Shown in pieces: positions 49,801 through 52,439 of a stretch of DNA of 64,000 nt. A model generated the notes under the pieces. It did no database searches and had not been told where the DNA came from. It saw only the letters and a list, made by a program, of their open reading frames with translations. Source of the stretch: Megalonaias nervosa (Eukaryota > Mollusca > Bivalvia > Unionida > Unionidae); contig JAECUM010012881.1 in assembly GCA_016617855.1 (NCBI GenBank), forward strand, positions 1-64,000, given 5' to 3'. A program made the position numbers and the translations under genes. Within the stretch, counting starts at the first letter, position 1. Each line of letters begins with the position of its first letter.

Positions 49801-50537
49801 TATCTGATGTTTAACTGCTATGTTATCTGAGCCCCATTTAAGACTTCTTAAGCCTAGATGTGATTTCTATGATCAGCAAGAATTCACCTGTAACTCAGTT
49901 GGAGGAAGTGTCACTTGACTGATGTTTCTCTAAACAAAACATGGAACAGATTTTTATAAGATTTTGTGGGATTATTGTAAGTGATTTTATTTCAAATTTT
50001 TATGTTCACACAGGTCCAAAATTGAGTCAGGATAACAGCCTTGTATAAGAAGATTAAGGACATGAATGGTGTTTTTACTGATGCAAGTGTCTGTATTACA
50101 AGCTCTGCTGACGTGTGAAACTAAATTTATGAGATTAAATATGATCATTAACTTTCTTATATCATCTACTATTATCCTCAGATTTATTTTCTTTCTTTAG
50201 AGCCACAGAGCAGAGAGCTCAAAGTCATGAGGAGCAGGCTGCCCAACTAGATGCTGAGCTGGCACTGACTCAGCAAAAACTCAGAGCAGCTGAGAAGAGA
50301 ATTGCTGAGATGGAACAACAGTTAAGGCAGGAAAATGATGGAGAGGATGTAAAACACGAACCTGACAGTCCATCTCAGTCTTCATCCAAGACACGTGTGC
50401 AAGGACCATCCCAGGGGCAAAGTAGTGGTGCCCCACCCACCTCAGCCAAGGGAGGAAAAGAAGTGGATAAAAAGAGACCAGAGTCTCAGGCTTCTAAAGC
50501 TAGTTCTAAGGGATCAGGCAAGGGGAAGAGGAAATAG
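153..50537 (+). CDS. Long multi-exon gene (5' end outside window): helical/coiled-coil protein, possibly AXDND1-like
   Basis: I assembled this by eye from 21 exons with AG/GT borders: 153-217, 2420-2502, 3696-3811, 5832-5887, 7879-7959, 8701-8771, 10404-10586, 11846-11897, 13155-13187, 15247-15463, 22297-22332, 27024-27117, 29051-29241, 32153-32209, 34808-34834, 38232-38328, 39873-39959, 42094-42306, 44395-44496, 48814-49052 and 50201-50537. Every junction keeps phase and the join is 2,437 nt (811 residues plus stop). The middle is helical with spaced Trp residues (for example [37 protein letters not shown]). After it come an acidic/Lys-rich linker, a Pro-rich stretch, a coiled coil ([17 protein letters not shown]) and a basic Ser/Lys tail. 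There is no signal peptide or membrane segment. The layout would suit an axonemal protein such as AXDND1 with its conserved domain upstream of the window. That is a guess from architecture; any large coiled-coil protein remains possible. Confidence 0.8.
614..940 (-). CDS. Unidentified minus-strand open frame (possible exon or TE-derived fragment)
   Basis: The frame is open for 109 codons from a stop at 941-943 and has protein-like composition, including [20 protein letters not shown] and [10 protein letters not shown] pyrimidine-rich acceptor-like site lies just upstream on this strand (near 891-915), which would start the exon at KLSRHSKN. The only internal ATG context is at MASFEERF. It sits antisense inside an intron of the plus-strand gene, beside an unusually CpG-rich stretch (about 905-975). 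It could be an exon of a nested gene or a remnant of a mobile-element protein. I do not recognise the family. Confidence 0.3.
   Translation of the reverse strand, partial: APSVEFVTINFFPVKRKLSRHSKNVPVTLENETIPQIPLLYLSLVMASFEERFFVFIEDCSRLSLMKGACVIEVTAKGQFWRTKQMPVSYCGSNIKKLYCMIETDFFF
944..2419 (+). other. Intron sequence without recognised elements
   Basis: Apart from a short (TTTA)n run at about 1927-1948, I see no repeat, RNA gene or phase-compatible exon here. The open frame at 1263-1562 has biased composition (Phe/His/Leu) and no convincing splice signals. Confidence 0.5.
2420..2502 (+). CDS. Exon 2 of the helical-protein gene
   Basis: Acceptor CATTTCTAG and donor CAT|GTATAA bound 27 codons reading [15 protein letters not shown] and then [12 protein letters not shown]. 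It starts with two bases (phase 1) and ends in phase 0, which fits the next exon exactly. The residues look helical. Confidence 0.6.
3015..3485 (+). repeat. 42-bp tandem repeat, about 11 copies
   Basis: The unit includes GATTCTTTCATGGAAACATT followed by a variable AGAATCCATG and a TCCCATTGCAGT. One copy near 3405-3425 is shortened. The period is a multiple of 3, so frames on both strands stay open and read a repeated [14 protein letters not shown] or its antisense. It lies in the intron between the exons ending at 2502 and starting at 3696, so I treat it as a minisatellite and not a protein. Confidence 0.9.
3696..3811 (+). CDS. Exon 3 of the helical-protein gene
   Basis: A strong acceptor (TTTCTTTTTCAAG) precedes [20 protein letters not shown] and then [18 protein letters not shown]. 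The donor is CA|GTAAAA. It begins in phase 0 and ends in phase 2; both match the neighbouring exons. The composition is clearly non-repetitive and protein-like. Confidence 0.75.
3812..4725 (+). other. Intron sequence, nothing recognised
   Basis: AT-rich unique-looking sequence. I found no phase-compatible exon, TIR pair or tandem array. Confidence 0.5.
4726..4915 (+). repeat. About 76-bp tandem repeat, three copies
   Basis: Each unit has a small palindrome of the form CTCACC-nnn-GGATGGTGAGAC followed by AAGTATAGTTAAGCATCAGTTA. Copies begin near 4728, 4789 and 4859 and differ by short T-run and spacer changes. Confidence 0.75.
5832..5887 (+). CDS. Exon 4 of the helical-protein gene
   Basis: Acceptor AGTTATTCAG, then [18 protein letters not shown], and donor ACAG|GTTGGT. 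One leading base completes the codon left by exon 3 (phase 2) and one trailing G feeds exon 5 (phase 1). The short exon is supported mainly by this exact phase fit and by its helical composition. Confidence 0.65.
6195..6391. mobile_element. hAT-type non-autonomous DNA transposon (MITE)
   Basis: Terminal inverted repeats are CAGGGGTGCACAACC at the left and GGTTGTGCACCCTTG at the right, one mismatch apart. The flanks are CAGTAGAG (6187-6194) and CAATAGAG (6392-6399), a 7/8 match for the 8-bp target duplication typical of hAT elements. The 197-bp body is too short to encode transposase. The minus-strand frame across it is a by-product. Confidence 0.88.
6432..6560 (+). mobile_element. tRNA-derived SINE, degraded
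   Basis: A box A-like segment (GGTAACTCAGTTAGTACAGC) is followed by a box B-like segment (GAGTTTGATGCCCACC) and then TGTCCTTGGGAAAGGCACTT, a segment commonly found downstream of the tRNA head in SINEs. I cannot define the 3' end or target duplications. Confidence 0.65.
6600..7878 (+). other. Intron sequence; weak dispersed-repeat traces only
   Basis: Around 7230-7385 there are segments resembling the CCCTCATTATAA / TTATAGTGAG repeat seen at 25.3 and 28.3 kb (for example CATTATAGTGAGACAAG). The rest looks unique. Confidence 0.45.
7879..7959 (+). CDS. Exon 5 of the helical-protein gene
   Basis: Acceptor CAGTATTATTCAG and donor GTAG|GTAAAC flank [20 protein letters not shown] and then QPQQDV. 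It starts with two bases that join the G left by exon 4 (Gly) and ends with one base. The donor is good. A secondary donor 4 nt earlier (GAT|GTAGGT) would give phase 0. Confidence 0.65.
7975..8660 (+). repeat. 83-84-bp tandem satellite, about eight copies, MITE-like module
   Basis: Units run GTAGACTCAGGCCAGGCAG, CATTATGTGATACTGACC, TGGGTGTAGACTGCTCACAT and GTGATAAATAATAAAATAAA. Starts at 8249, 8333, 8416 and 8499 give the period. The first three units (7975-8190) are more diverged. The central ACATTATGTGA...TGGGT logic matches the core of the palindromic MITE family described at 13.3 and 56.5 kb. Confidence 0.85.
8701..8771 (+). CDS. Exon 6 of the helical-protein gene
   Basis: Reads [20 protein letters not shown] then WEE, a clear amphipathic helix, with donor GAG|GTTAGT in phase 0. 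The better-looking acceptor TAATTGTAG at 8689 would break phase with exon 5. Acceptor GCTGAAG at 8700 restores it. Alternatively the TTGCAG acceptor at 8710 joins the earlier phase-0 donor of exon 5. The start is therefore uncertain; the rest is firm. Confidence 0.75.
9560..10214 (+). mobile_element. 3' end of a truncated LINE (non-LTR retrotransposon) with (ATT)n tail
   Basis: The frame ending at 9992-9994 reads [19 protein letters not shown] and [14 protein letters not shown]. This is the standard C-terminus of LINE ORF2 proteins (WN.LP..IR / FK..LKTHLF). It is followed about 135 bp later by GTATAGTGCTTAGAGCTTCT and GTAAGTGCTGTATTAAAT, the usual GCTTTGAGC...GCGCTATATAAAT 3' end, and an (ATT)n tail at 10167-10214. 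The left boundary is approximate; the element is 5'-truncated in an intron. Confidence 0.75.
10404..10586 (+). CDS. Exon 7 of the helical-protein gene
   Basis: TTCTTTTTACAG precedes 61 codons in phase 0, including [40 protein letters not shown] and [12 protein letters not shown]; the donor is GAG|GTATTC. Composition and Trp-bearing helix resemble the following exons. Confidence 0.88.
10688..10916 (+). repeat. 56-57-bp tandem repeat, four copies
   Basis: Units contain CTGTACACATTTATCAAGTT, AGAGCAGTTATTGAAGCCAA and GGCCTTACAAGTAAGT. Most units carry a consensus-like 5' splice motif (CAA|GTAAGT). The array begins about 100 bp downstream of the real donor at 10586. Confidence 0.9.
11079..11576. 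mobile_element. TA-flanked mariner/Tc1-like non-autonomous element, 498 bp
   Basis: The ends are CAGTGGGGCCTCAGCTTACG at the left and GTAAGCCGGGGCCCCACTG at the right, flanked by TA on both sides (11077-11078, 11577-11578). Both end regions carry repeated TTCGTAACCCGG-type motifs, more GC- and CpG-rich than the surroundings, which suggests a young insertion. The middle is A/C-rich low-complexity sequence. No transposase frame is present. Confidence 0.85.
11580..12821 (+). other. Intron sequence around exon 8, no further element recognised
   Basis: Apart from exon 8 (11846-11897), this is AT-rich unique sequence. A weak direct repeat (TCAGTCTGATTGG... / TCAGTCTAAGTG..., each followed by AGATTGTGT) occurs near 12418-12520. 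Confidence 0.45.
11846..11897 (+). CDS. Exon 8 of the helical-protein gene
   Basis: An excellent acceptor (TTTTTTCTCCTCTCAATTTC then AG) leads into [17 protein letters not shown] in phase 0. The donor is AATG|GTATGC, leaving phase 1. Confidence 0.85.
12822..13100 (+). mobile_element. tRNA-derived SINE, copy 1 (plus orientation)
   Basis: The tRNA-like head (AGTGGCCTAGTGGTTAGAGC then GGTTGCAGGTTGGAC, a damaged box B) is followed by an unrelated body ending GACATCATAGCAATATGACT and GAAAAATTTTT. The same roughly 280-bp sequence recurs in reverse orientation at 31522-31804, which defines both ends. Confidence 0.9.
13155..13187 (+). CDS. Exon 9, a 33-bp micro-exon
   Basis: CTATGCAG, then codons [10 protein letters not shown], then donor ATTG|GTAAGT (consensus). 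Entry and exit are both phase 1, so it slots between exons 8 and 10 with no frame change. The SINE ends only about 55 bp upstream of it. Confidence 0.7.
13328..13526. mobile_element. Palindromic MITE, copy A (199 bp)
   Basis: Left end TACCGTATATACTCGCGTAT and right end GGTGAGCATATGCAATA are inverted repeats with a few changes. Inside are AAACTGCAAACAATAAAGAT, TTTGTTCTACTGATTACTCC, AACAAACTGCAGACCCATAT, AGATCTGGGTCTGTGC and GCAGTTGGATTCGTC. This is the best-preserved left end of the family. Confidence 0.8.
14087..14130 (+). repeat. (TG)n(TA)n microsatellite
   Basis: About 26 bp of TG followed by about 14 bp of TA. Confidence 0.95.
14990..15047 (+). repeat. (ATGT)n microsatellite
   Basis: About 14 units of ATGT with one GAATG interruption. 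It produces the repeated Tyr-Val-Cys-Met frame on the plus strand and Thr-Tyr-Ile-His on the minus strand. Confidence 0.95.
15247..15463 (+). CDS. Exon 10 of the helical-protein gene
   Basis: TGTTGTAG precedes a long clean frame: [58 protein letters not shown] and [13 protein letters not shown]. The donor is ACGAG|GTAGGG, leaving phase 2. This is the most GC-rich and protein-like exon of the middle region, with regularly spaced Trp residues typical of helical bundles. Confidence 0.92.
16541..16860 (+). repeat. About 30-bp tandem repeat, about ten copies
   Basis: The unit is GACTGCATGCATGCCAATCA plus CTATGCCCTT, with GCATGC palindromes in most copies. It opens repeat-coded frames on both strands that I do not consider genes. 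Confidence 0.93.
17000..17710 (+). repeat. 61-bp tandem repeat, about eleven copies
   Basis: The unit includes GAGTACCCATACTCAGAAAA, TGATTGAATAGATGACTGTC and CTTGAAACTGCTTT. Two places (about 17420 and 17510) show a partial duplication in which TTGAAACTGCTTTGAGTACC repeats at shorter spacing. Confidence 0.93.
18190..18438 (-). mobile_element. tRNA-derived SINE with a perfect 12-bp target duplication
   Basis: On the minus strand the element starts GGGTCCCCAAGTGGCTGAGT and GGTCTAAAGCGCTCAC, a type-II (Ser/Leu-like) tRNA head, with TGGGTTTGAGT as box B. It ends in GGCGTTAAACCCAACAACAG. AACAGAAACCTG flanks it at 18178-18189 and 18439-18450. The GTTTAACGCC 3' region resembles molluscan SINE tails as I recall them, possibly V-SINE type. 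The intact duplication argues for a recent insertion. Confidence 0.88.
19130..19440 (+). repeat. 35-bp tandem repeat with a 70-bp higher-order unit
   Basis: Monomers contain GCTACATTTCTTGTACAGGT and TTGTTACATTTAATT. In 19280-19440 two monomer types (TTGTACAGG and TTTTAGAGA) alternate, giving a 70-bp dimer repeated at least twice almost unchanged. Confidence 0.9.
19610..19975 (+). repeat. Degenerate tandem repeat with (AT)n at 19789-19842
   Basis: Units contain ATGCCATATGTATAGTGTTA, TTTATCTCCTATAGCAAGAT and GTAGAAATA. The dinucleotide run sits where the other units have CCATATGTATAGTG, so the microsatellite grew inside one repeat unit. Confidence 0.85.
20655..20815 (+). repeat. About 58-bp tandem repeat, three copies
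   Basis: The unit includes GTAGATTGTCATTGAAATGC, AAGGAAATGGTCACAGTGAC and ATACATAATTT. Confidence 0.88.
20873..21128 (+). repeat. 30-bp tandem repeat, about eight and a half copies
   Basis: The unit is GTTGATATGCTAATGAGCAG plus GCAGAGAATA with little variation. Being a multiple of 3 it yields repeat-coded frames ([10 protein letters not shown] and its antisense), which I regard as non-genic. Confidence 0.95.
22000..22195 (+). repeat. Degenerate GATGACAGATTTTTTACATG repeat
   Basis: Six or so imperfect units with variable spacing, ending about 100 bp before exon 11. Confidence 0.65.
22297..22332 (+). CDS. Exon 11, a 36-bp exon
   Basis: ATTATTCAG, then (R)[11 protein letters not shown], then donor GG|GTAAAT. 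It enters and leaves in phase 2 and completes Arg with exon 10 and Gly with exon 12. It is short, so the support is phase, splice sites and charged helical composition. Confidence 0.65.
24335..24800 (+). repeat. 61-bp tandem repeat, about seven to eight copies
   Basis: The unit includes GGGATTACATAGTAAATACA, TCTGGGACAATATACAGTAT and TTATGCCATGATAAGCTCAA. One copy has a partial duplication of TAGTAAATAAATCT near 24470-24495. Confidence 0.9.
25348..25799. mobile_element. TIR-bounded element with internal about 74-bp repeats (putative MITE)
   Basis: The left end CAGCATTCTCTCACTATAAG and right end CATTATAATGAGGGAATACA+G are imperfect inverted repeats. Inside, four copies of TTATAAGGTCCATATAGTCA, CGGATCCCATTTCATTGTGT and AATACTAAATTTACAACACC lie in tandem. 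Related CCCTCATTATAA motifs occur at about 4.99, 7.24, 28.4 and 38.6 kb. Confidence 0.6.
26201..26264 (+). repeat. (AT)n microsatellite, 64 bp
   Basis: Pure AT dinucleotide run. Confidence 0.97.
27024..27117 (+). CDS. Exon 12 of the helical-protein gene
   Basis: Acceptor TTTTTTTAAAATAG and donor CAG|GTATGA bound [20 protein letters not shown] and [11 protein letters not shown]. The first base completes Gly from exon 11 and the exon ends in phase 0. It looks strongly helical, with a Trp. Confidence 0.87.
27490..27620 (+). repeat. About 36-bp tandem repeat, three to four copies
   Basis: The unit includes AGACTCTAAGCAAAAAGATC and AGGACTTCT. Copies are imperfect. Confidence 0.75.
28330..28830 (+). 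repeat. About 85-bp diverged tandem repeat of the CCCTCATTATAA family
   Basis: Units contain CCCTCATTATAATGCAGTCC, ATGGGAGCCATATAGTATAC and TTTATAGTGAGACTGCCTTA. About five copies. The ends of the unit match the terminal motifs of the element at 25348-25799, so this is probably an amplified derivative. Confidence 0.75.
28992..29047 (+). repeat. (AAT)n(ATT)n perfect palindrome abutting an exon
   Basis: About 27 bp of AAT repeats run straight into about 29 bp of ATT repeats and then CAG. The second arm stands in for the polypyrimidine tract of the acceptor at 29050. Confidence 0.95.
29051..29241 (+). CDS. Exon 13 of the helical-protein gene
   Basis: After TTATTATCAG, the frame reads [56 protein letters not shown] and SFSRYVS. 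The donor is CT|GTAAGT in phase 2. Amphipathic helices dominate, with a Ser-rich turn in the middle. Confidence 0.93.
29415..29560 (+). repeat. Dispersed repeat fragment (CTCACCTGGC... motif)
   Basis: CTCACCTGGCTGTAAGGCCA followed by AGTGAGCTTATGG is a motif I associate with abundant bivalve repeats. The second half (CACTCTGGAATCCATATTTC ... AGACTTGGAATATGTG) matches the tandem array at 30.2-30.9 kb. Confidence 0.6.
30175..30895 (+). repeat. About 140-bp tandem repeat, five copies
   Basis: Units contain GATCTTGCATCTGATTGGCT, TTGTTACCACTCTGGAGG, CTGATCCGATTTTGATCA and GATCTTGGATGAATTCAATA. Divergence between copies is moderate, so this is an older array. Confidence 0.88.
31522..31804 (-). mobile_element. 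tRNA-derived SINE, copy 2 (minus orientation)
   Basis: Read on the minus strand it begins GACCGCTCCGGTGGCCTAGT and GGTTAGAGCGTCTGCCTC, with an intact box B (GGGTTCAAACCC) and the same body as the copy at 12822-13100. It is better preserved than that copy. I could not see a clear target duplication. Confidence 0.92.
32153..32209 (+). CDS. Exon 14 of the helical-protein gene
   Basis: GTATTGTTCAG, then [18 protein letters not shown], then donor AT|GTAAGT. One leading base completes Leu from exon 13; it ends in phase 2. Confidence 0.78.
32505..32745 (+). repeat. Compound tandem repeat with an about 86-bp higher-order unit
   Basis: Short modules AGTCAAATGCAGRTTAT and AAACTGAAGC / TAATCTGAATC alternate. 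A larger block (about 32510-32595) is repeated at about 32596-32680 almost unchanged. Confidence 0.85.
33539..33569 (+). CDS. Possible alternative terminal exon
   Basis: A strong acceptor (TTTCTTCATTTCTTTTGGC then AG) leads to a frame phase-compatible with exon 14 that reads PEMKDMVYK and then stops. An AATAAA overlaps the stop. This could create a short isoform ending near 33.6 kb. No transcript evidence is available and the match may be chance. Confidence 0.25.
33895..34200 (+). repeat. Two-plus copies of an about 150-bp repeat (same family as 59.9-61.2 kb)
   Basis: Contains GTGCTGATCTGATATCCAAT, ATGGCTGCCACAGTGGCCAT, CTTGAAAATCTTACTG and GTTTTCACCAAAAGAC. The reverse complement of the same unit forms the large array at 59860-61240. 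Confidence 0.8.
34808..34834 (+). CDS. Candidate exon 15, 27 bp, possibly a cassette
   Basis: TTTATCTACAG precedes SWKGRAGL, and the donor AG|GTTTAG is weak. It enters and leaves in phase 2, so exon 14 could also splice directly to exon 16 without losing frame. Confidence 0.45.
34840..36845 (+). other. Intron sequence without recognised elements
   Basis: Mostly unique AT-rich sequence. A small direct repeat (ATTATCCAGGATCAGCC) occurs at about 35097-35135. Confidence 0.5.
36850..38010 (+). repeat. Nested tandem array: about 60-bp units with a 21-bp array inside
   Basis: Outer units contain AGGTAAAATAGGGCCTATAG and AATATACAGTATTTGTATTG, with an early subtype GTCATATATAGGGATCTTTA. At 37411-37662 a 21-bp piece (ATTCATATGAAAGTAAAATA+T) derived from the outer unit is repeated about 12 times with C/T alternation. 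The frames over it on both strands are repeat-coded. Confidence 0.92.
38232..38328 (+). CDS. Exon 16 of the helical-protein gene
   Basis: TATATTCTAG, then [20 protein letters not shown] and [12 protein letters not shown]; the donor is TTG|GTATTT in phase 0. The second half is charged coiled-coil-like sequence. Confidence 0.82.
38336..38530 (+). repeat. 19-bp tandem repeat, about ten copies, beginning at the splice donor
   Basis: The unit is TATGTGGATATAATTAGAC. The first TTTAGACTGTTGGGATATAA copy starts within 5 bp of the exon 16 donor. Confidence 0.93.
38818..39800 (+). repeat. 64-66-bp tandem satellite, about fourteen copies, MITE-like module
   Basis: Units run CCAGCACATTATGCCACA, ACAGATCTGTGTACACTGTT, TGGTCTAACAGTGAAGACCT and TAATATG. 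The left edge begins with CAGATCTGGGTCTTTCATTA, and the right edge has older units with GTGTCTACACTGCTTGGTCC. These motifs match the CAGATCTGGGTCT / CATTATG core of the palindromic MITE. Confidence 0.9.
39873..39959 (+). CDS. Exon 17 of the helical-protein gene
   Basis: TTTTTTTGTCCAG, then [20 protein letters not shown] and KIWNMSSKY. The phase-0 donor TAT|GTGGAA is weak but is the only one before the stop at 39987-39989 that keeps the long frame. The 3' border is the least certain of the later exons. Confidence 0.65.
40783..40861 (+). repeat. (TA)n(GA)n compound microsatellite
   Basis: About 28 bp of TA followed by about 50 bp of GA. Confidence 0.96.
41893..42040 (+). repeat. About 29-bp tandem repeat, five copies
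   Basis: The unit is GTACCACTGTAGTGTGCAAG plus CATTTTGGT. It includes an inverted core (CCACTGTAGTG), so single strands could fold. It ends about 55 bp before exon 18. Confidence 0.9.
42094..42306 (+). CDS. Exon 18 of the helical-protein gene
   Basis: TCTTTCATTTTAG then 71 codons in phase 0: [60 protein letters not shown] and [11 protein letters not shown]. The donor is AAG|GTGAGA. The helical part ends here and the low-complexity acidic/Lys tail begins. Confidence 0.93.
42350..43640 (+). repeat. About 170-bp diverged tandem repeat, seven to eight copies
   Basis: Each unit contains a version of TTTACAGGAGTTATAGCCCC, CCTAACTTTGGTTTCC, TTTATATTGATGAGACCTTG and AATGAATTTGATTTCCAG. The copies are considerably diverged. 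The open frames inside it are incidental. Confidence 0.82.
43697..43914. mobile_element. Palindromic MITE, copy B (about 218 bp)
   Basis: The left end is TTTGATATATACTCATGTAA and the right end AACAAGTATGTATGGTA. The core has GACCTGATCTGCCATCACAC, GGCAGATCTGTGTCTGTCAT, TTTGTTGTACTGATTATTCC and TGGCAGATCTGGGTC, which gives two inverted AGATCTG modules. Confidence 0.82.
44395..44496 (+). CDS. Exon 19 of the helical-protein gene
   Basis: TTCCAATTTCAG, then [20 protein letters not shown] and [14 protein letters not shown]; the donor is ACA|GTTAGT. It is in phase 0 at both ends. Acidic/Lys-rich and probably disordered. Confidence 0.87.
44946..46965 (+). repeat. 2-kb CCAT-rich minisatellite (about 65-bp higher-order unit)
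   Basis: Two alternating monomers, CATCAATCCTTCTGTTGGTC and CATCAGTCCTTCCATTGTGT, are separated by variable numbers of CCAT. Because stops are nearly absent it yields overlapping frames in most readings, including one of 787 codons starting at 44716 (Ser/Pro/Ile/His/Cys-rich). It lies in the intron between exons 19 and 20, and all frames are equally open, so I do not call a protein. Confidence 0.93.
46966..48813 (+). other. Intron sequence, nothing firmly recognised
   Basis: A relatively GC-rich patch at about 48310-48400 (GGGCTGGGCCCCCAAGATGG) and a segment at about 47660-47720 ending CTTAAAACGGCCCTG may be old transposon debris. No phase-compatible exon was seen. Confidence 0.45.
48814..49052 (+). 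CDS. Exon 20 of the helical-protein gene
   Basis: TTTTTGCTTCAG, then [20 protein letters not shown], a Pro-rich segment ([20 protein letters not shown]) and [16 protein letters not shown]. The donor is CT|GTAGGT in phase 2. It changes from acidic to Pro-rich and then starts the C-terminal coiled coil. Confidence 0.93.
49308..49508. mobile_element. Palindromic MITE, copy C (201 bp)
   Basis: The left end is TACAGTATATACTCATGTTG and the right end CATTTGAATATATATGGTA. The core has ACCCATATCTGACATTACAT, AATGCACCAAAAGATCTTGG, TTTGTTTGGACTCATAAGTA and CCTGATCTGCCAGTG. More diverged than the 13.3-kb copy. Confidence 0.75.
49595..49835 (+). repeat. About 24-bp tandem repeat, about ten copies
   Basis: The unit is TTTAACTGCTATAGTATCCA plus ATG, with TATGGTATCTGATG variants. 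Confidence 0.88.
50201..50537 (+). CDS. Exon 21, terminal coding exon
   Basis: ATTTTCTTTCTTTAG leads to [40 protein letters not shown], then [18 protein letters not shown] and a basic tail ending [10 protein letters not shown] before TAG. The heptad pattern predicts a coiled coil for about the first 45 residues. The Ser/Gly/Lys tail looks disordered. Confidence 0.95.
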
Positions 50538-51185
50538 TTTAACATCTTGTGAAAAATTATCATTCTTCTTGCCATGCCTCTATCAGCAAGTAACAAGCCA
50601 TAGATTTCATAATTTGCAACCAGTGGCCTCATCATTCTGTTAAAATGTTTATATAATTTTGTGAAAAAGATCCTAAAATTTATGTCATATACACCATAAG
50701 ATATTTTTATAGACAGACATAATGTTCTTGGAACTTTTTCAGCCTTTGTAAAGTACACTTATAGCTTTTGAAAATATTTTATGTTAAAATTTGCTGCATG
50801 GAAATATTTGATATATCTAATATAATTAATGCATATGAAACAAAGTCATGGACCCATTTGAATGTGAACAATATGGGGTTTTGAACATTAATTTCAATAC
50901 AGAAAACCCAAGCAGTTGCTAGCAGAATATATATTTATGTATGATGTATTTGTTAGTTGATAGATTGAGTACATATTTTAGTGCCTTATTTTTGAACTGT
51001 GATATGTGTACTGCTGATGGAAAGTGATTTACAGTTACAAAATTCTTTACCATTTTATATCTCTCATTTTATTTATAATGTTATTTTCCTAAAATTATTC
51101 TTGGTAGATTTATTTTAGTCACTGCTGTTGTTAACATTCTCTCTAGACATTCCGTCCAATAAATATGGTTGATGTATATTTAAAT
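50538..51185 (+). other. 3' UTR of the plus-strand gene
   Basis: Repeat-free AT-rich sequence follows the stop. AATAAA at 51158-51163 is the first good poly(A) signal, followed by a GT/T-rich stretch (TATGGTTGATGTATATTT), so cleavage is expected near 51.18 kb. Confidence 0.7.
51158..51163 (+). terminator. Poly(A) signal AATAAA
   Basis: Canonical hexamer 621 bp after the stop codon, with a downstream GU-rich region. Confidence 0.7.
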
Positions 51186-51403
51186 GACCACACTAACTGT
51201 CTCGTCTTCAAGTAGTTGTACAACATAATTTTTTTCCATATACTTCCAAATCCAGTACAGGTATGCATGTACTACAGAATCCAGCATAGGTTTGATACTT
51301 TATCAAGTTTTGAAATGATTTTCTTATGCTGCCAAATGAGATCACAAAACGTAAACAAATTGTGTGTAATATAACAAAACAAAATGTGTGTAATATAGTG
51401 CTT

Positions 51404-51579
51404 TACTGTATACACTTAAGTCCAACTGCAAACAACATAGACCTTGATCTGCCATGGCATAATGAACTGGCCGATCAGAGTCTGTGTTGCTTGTTCTACT
51501 GATTATTTCTAACAAACTGGTACATTATGTGAAGGCATATCTAGATCTGTCCAGTTTGTTTTTGGTCTCAACTGATAAG

Positions 51580-51646
<67 letters not shown>

Positions 51647-51650
51647 GGTA
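51404..51650. mobile_element. Palindromic MITE, copy D, with (AT)n expansion in its right terminal repeat
   Basis: The left end is TACTGTATACACTTAAGTCC and the right end is ATATATACGGTA. The TATATA of the terminal repeat has grown into an (AT)n run at 51584-51645. The core has GACCTTGATCTGCCATGGCA, CGATCAGAGTCTGTG, TTGTTCTACTGATTATTTCT and TCTAGATCTGTCCAG. Confidence 0.85.
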
Positions 51651-52120
51651 TTTAGAAAATGCCCACATGGAGTAAAATTTTAAAATATATGTGATGTTTT
51701 GAAGGGGTAAGCCTATTGAGAGTTGTTGATGTCTTTTGGCATTTTACAAGTACAGTTTTGAAGTATTAATACATGCTTTTAGTATTTGTATATAATGATA
51801 TAACATGTTTATTGAACTTGTAAGCATAAAATCATTGGTAAAGAATCTCTTTACAAAAAATTGATTTCATTGGAAAATATTATGTTTGATTCTTGTGGTC
51901 TGTGTTCATTGTCTGTGTCACATTTGTATATTTACTATCAGTTTGAAGATAAAATTATGCAACATTTACATAATAAAGAGTGTACCTAATAAGTTAGATC
52001 TTTTTCAGTTGAAAAATAGTTTTAAAAACTCACCAGCATATGAATATTCCTATTGCTAATACTCACTCCTTATTTTCTGCTGTTGTTTTTTATATAAAGC
52101 ACTAGGTACCATTTGTATTT

Positions 52121-52215
52121 ACTTTTATAAGTTGAGCCCAATTGCAAACTGCACAAACCTAGATCTGCCTTCACTTTTCAACTGGTTTAGGTCTATGCAG
52201 TTTATGAGAAATCAA
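52121..52215. mobile_element. Truncated fragment of the palindromic MITE
   Basis: TTATAAGTTGAGCCCAATTG, CAAACTGCACAAACCTAGAT and TAGGTCTATGCAGTTTATGA keep one arm and part of the core only. Confidence 0.6.
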
Positions 52216-52321
52216 ACAACATAGACCGTGATCTGCTTGGCAAAGATGTCTTGATCATGATTTGTGGCAGCTGGTTCTGCAATAGGATACTCACCATAAG
52301 CCAAGAAATGTCCTCCAACTT

Positions 52322-52425
52322 GCAGAGAGGAGACCAAACTTGATATGATTTGGTGTATAAGGCCAAACTTGATATGATTTGGTGTATAAGGCCAAACTTG
52401 ATATGATTTGGTCTATAAGGCCATG
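52322..52425 (+). repeat. 29-bp direct repeat, three copies
   Basis: CCAAACTTGATATGATTTGG plus TGTATAAGG, with almost no variation. Confidence 0.92.
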
Positions 52426-52439
52426 TTTTGGCTGCTAAA

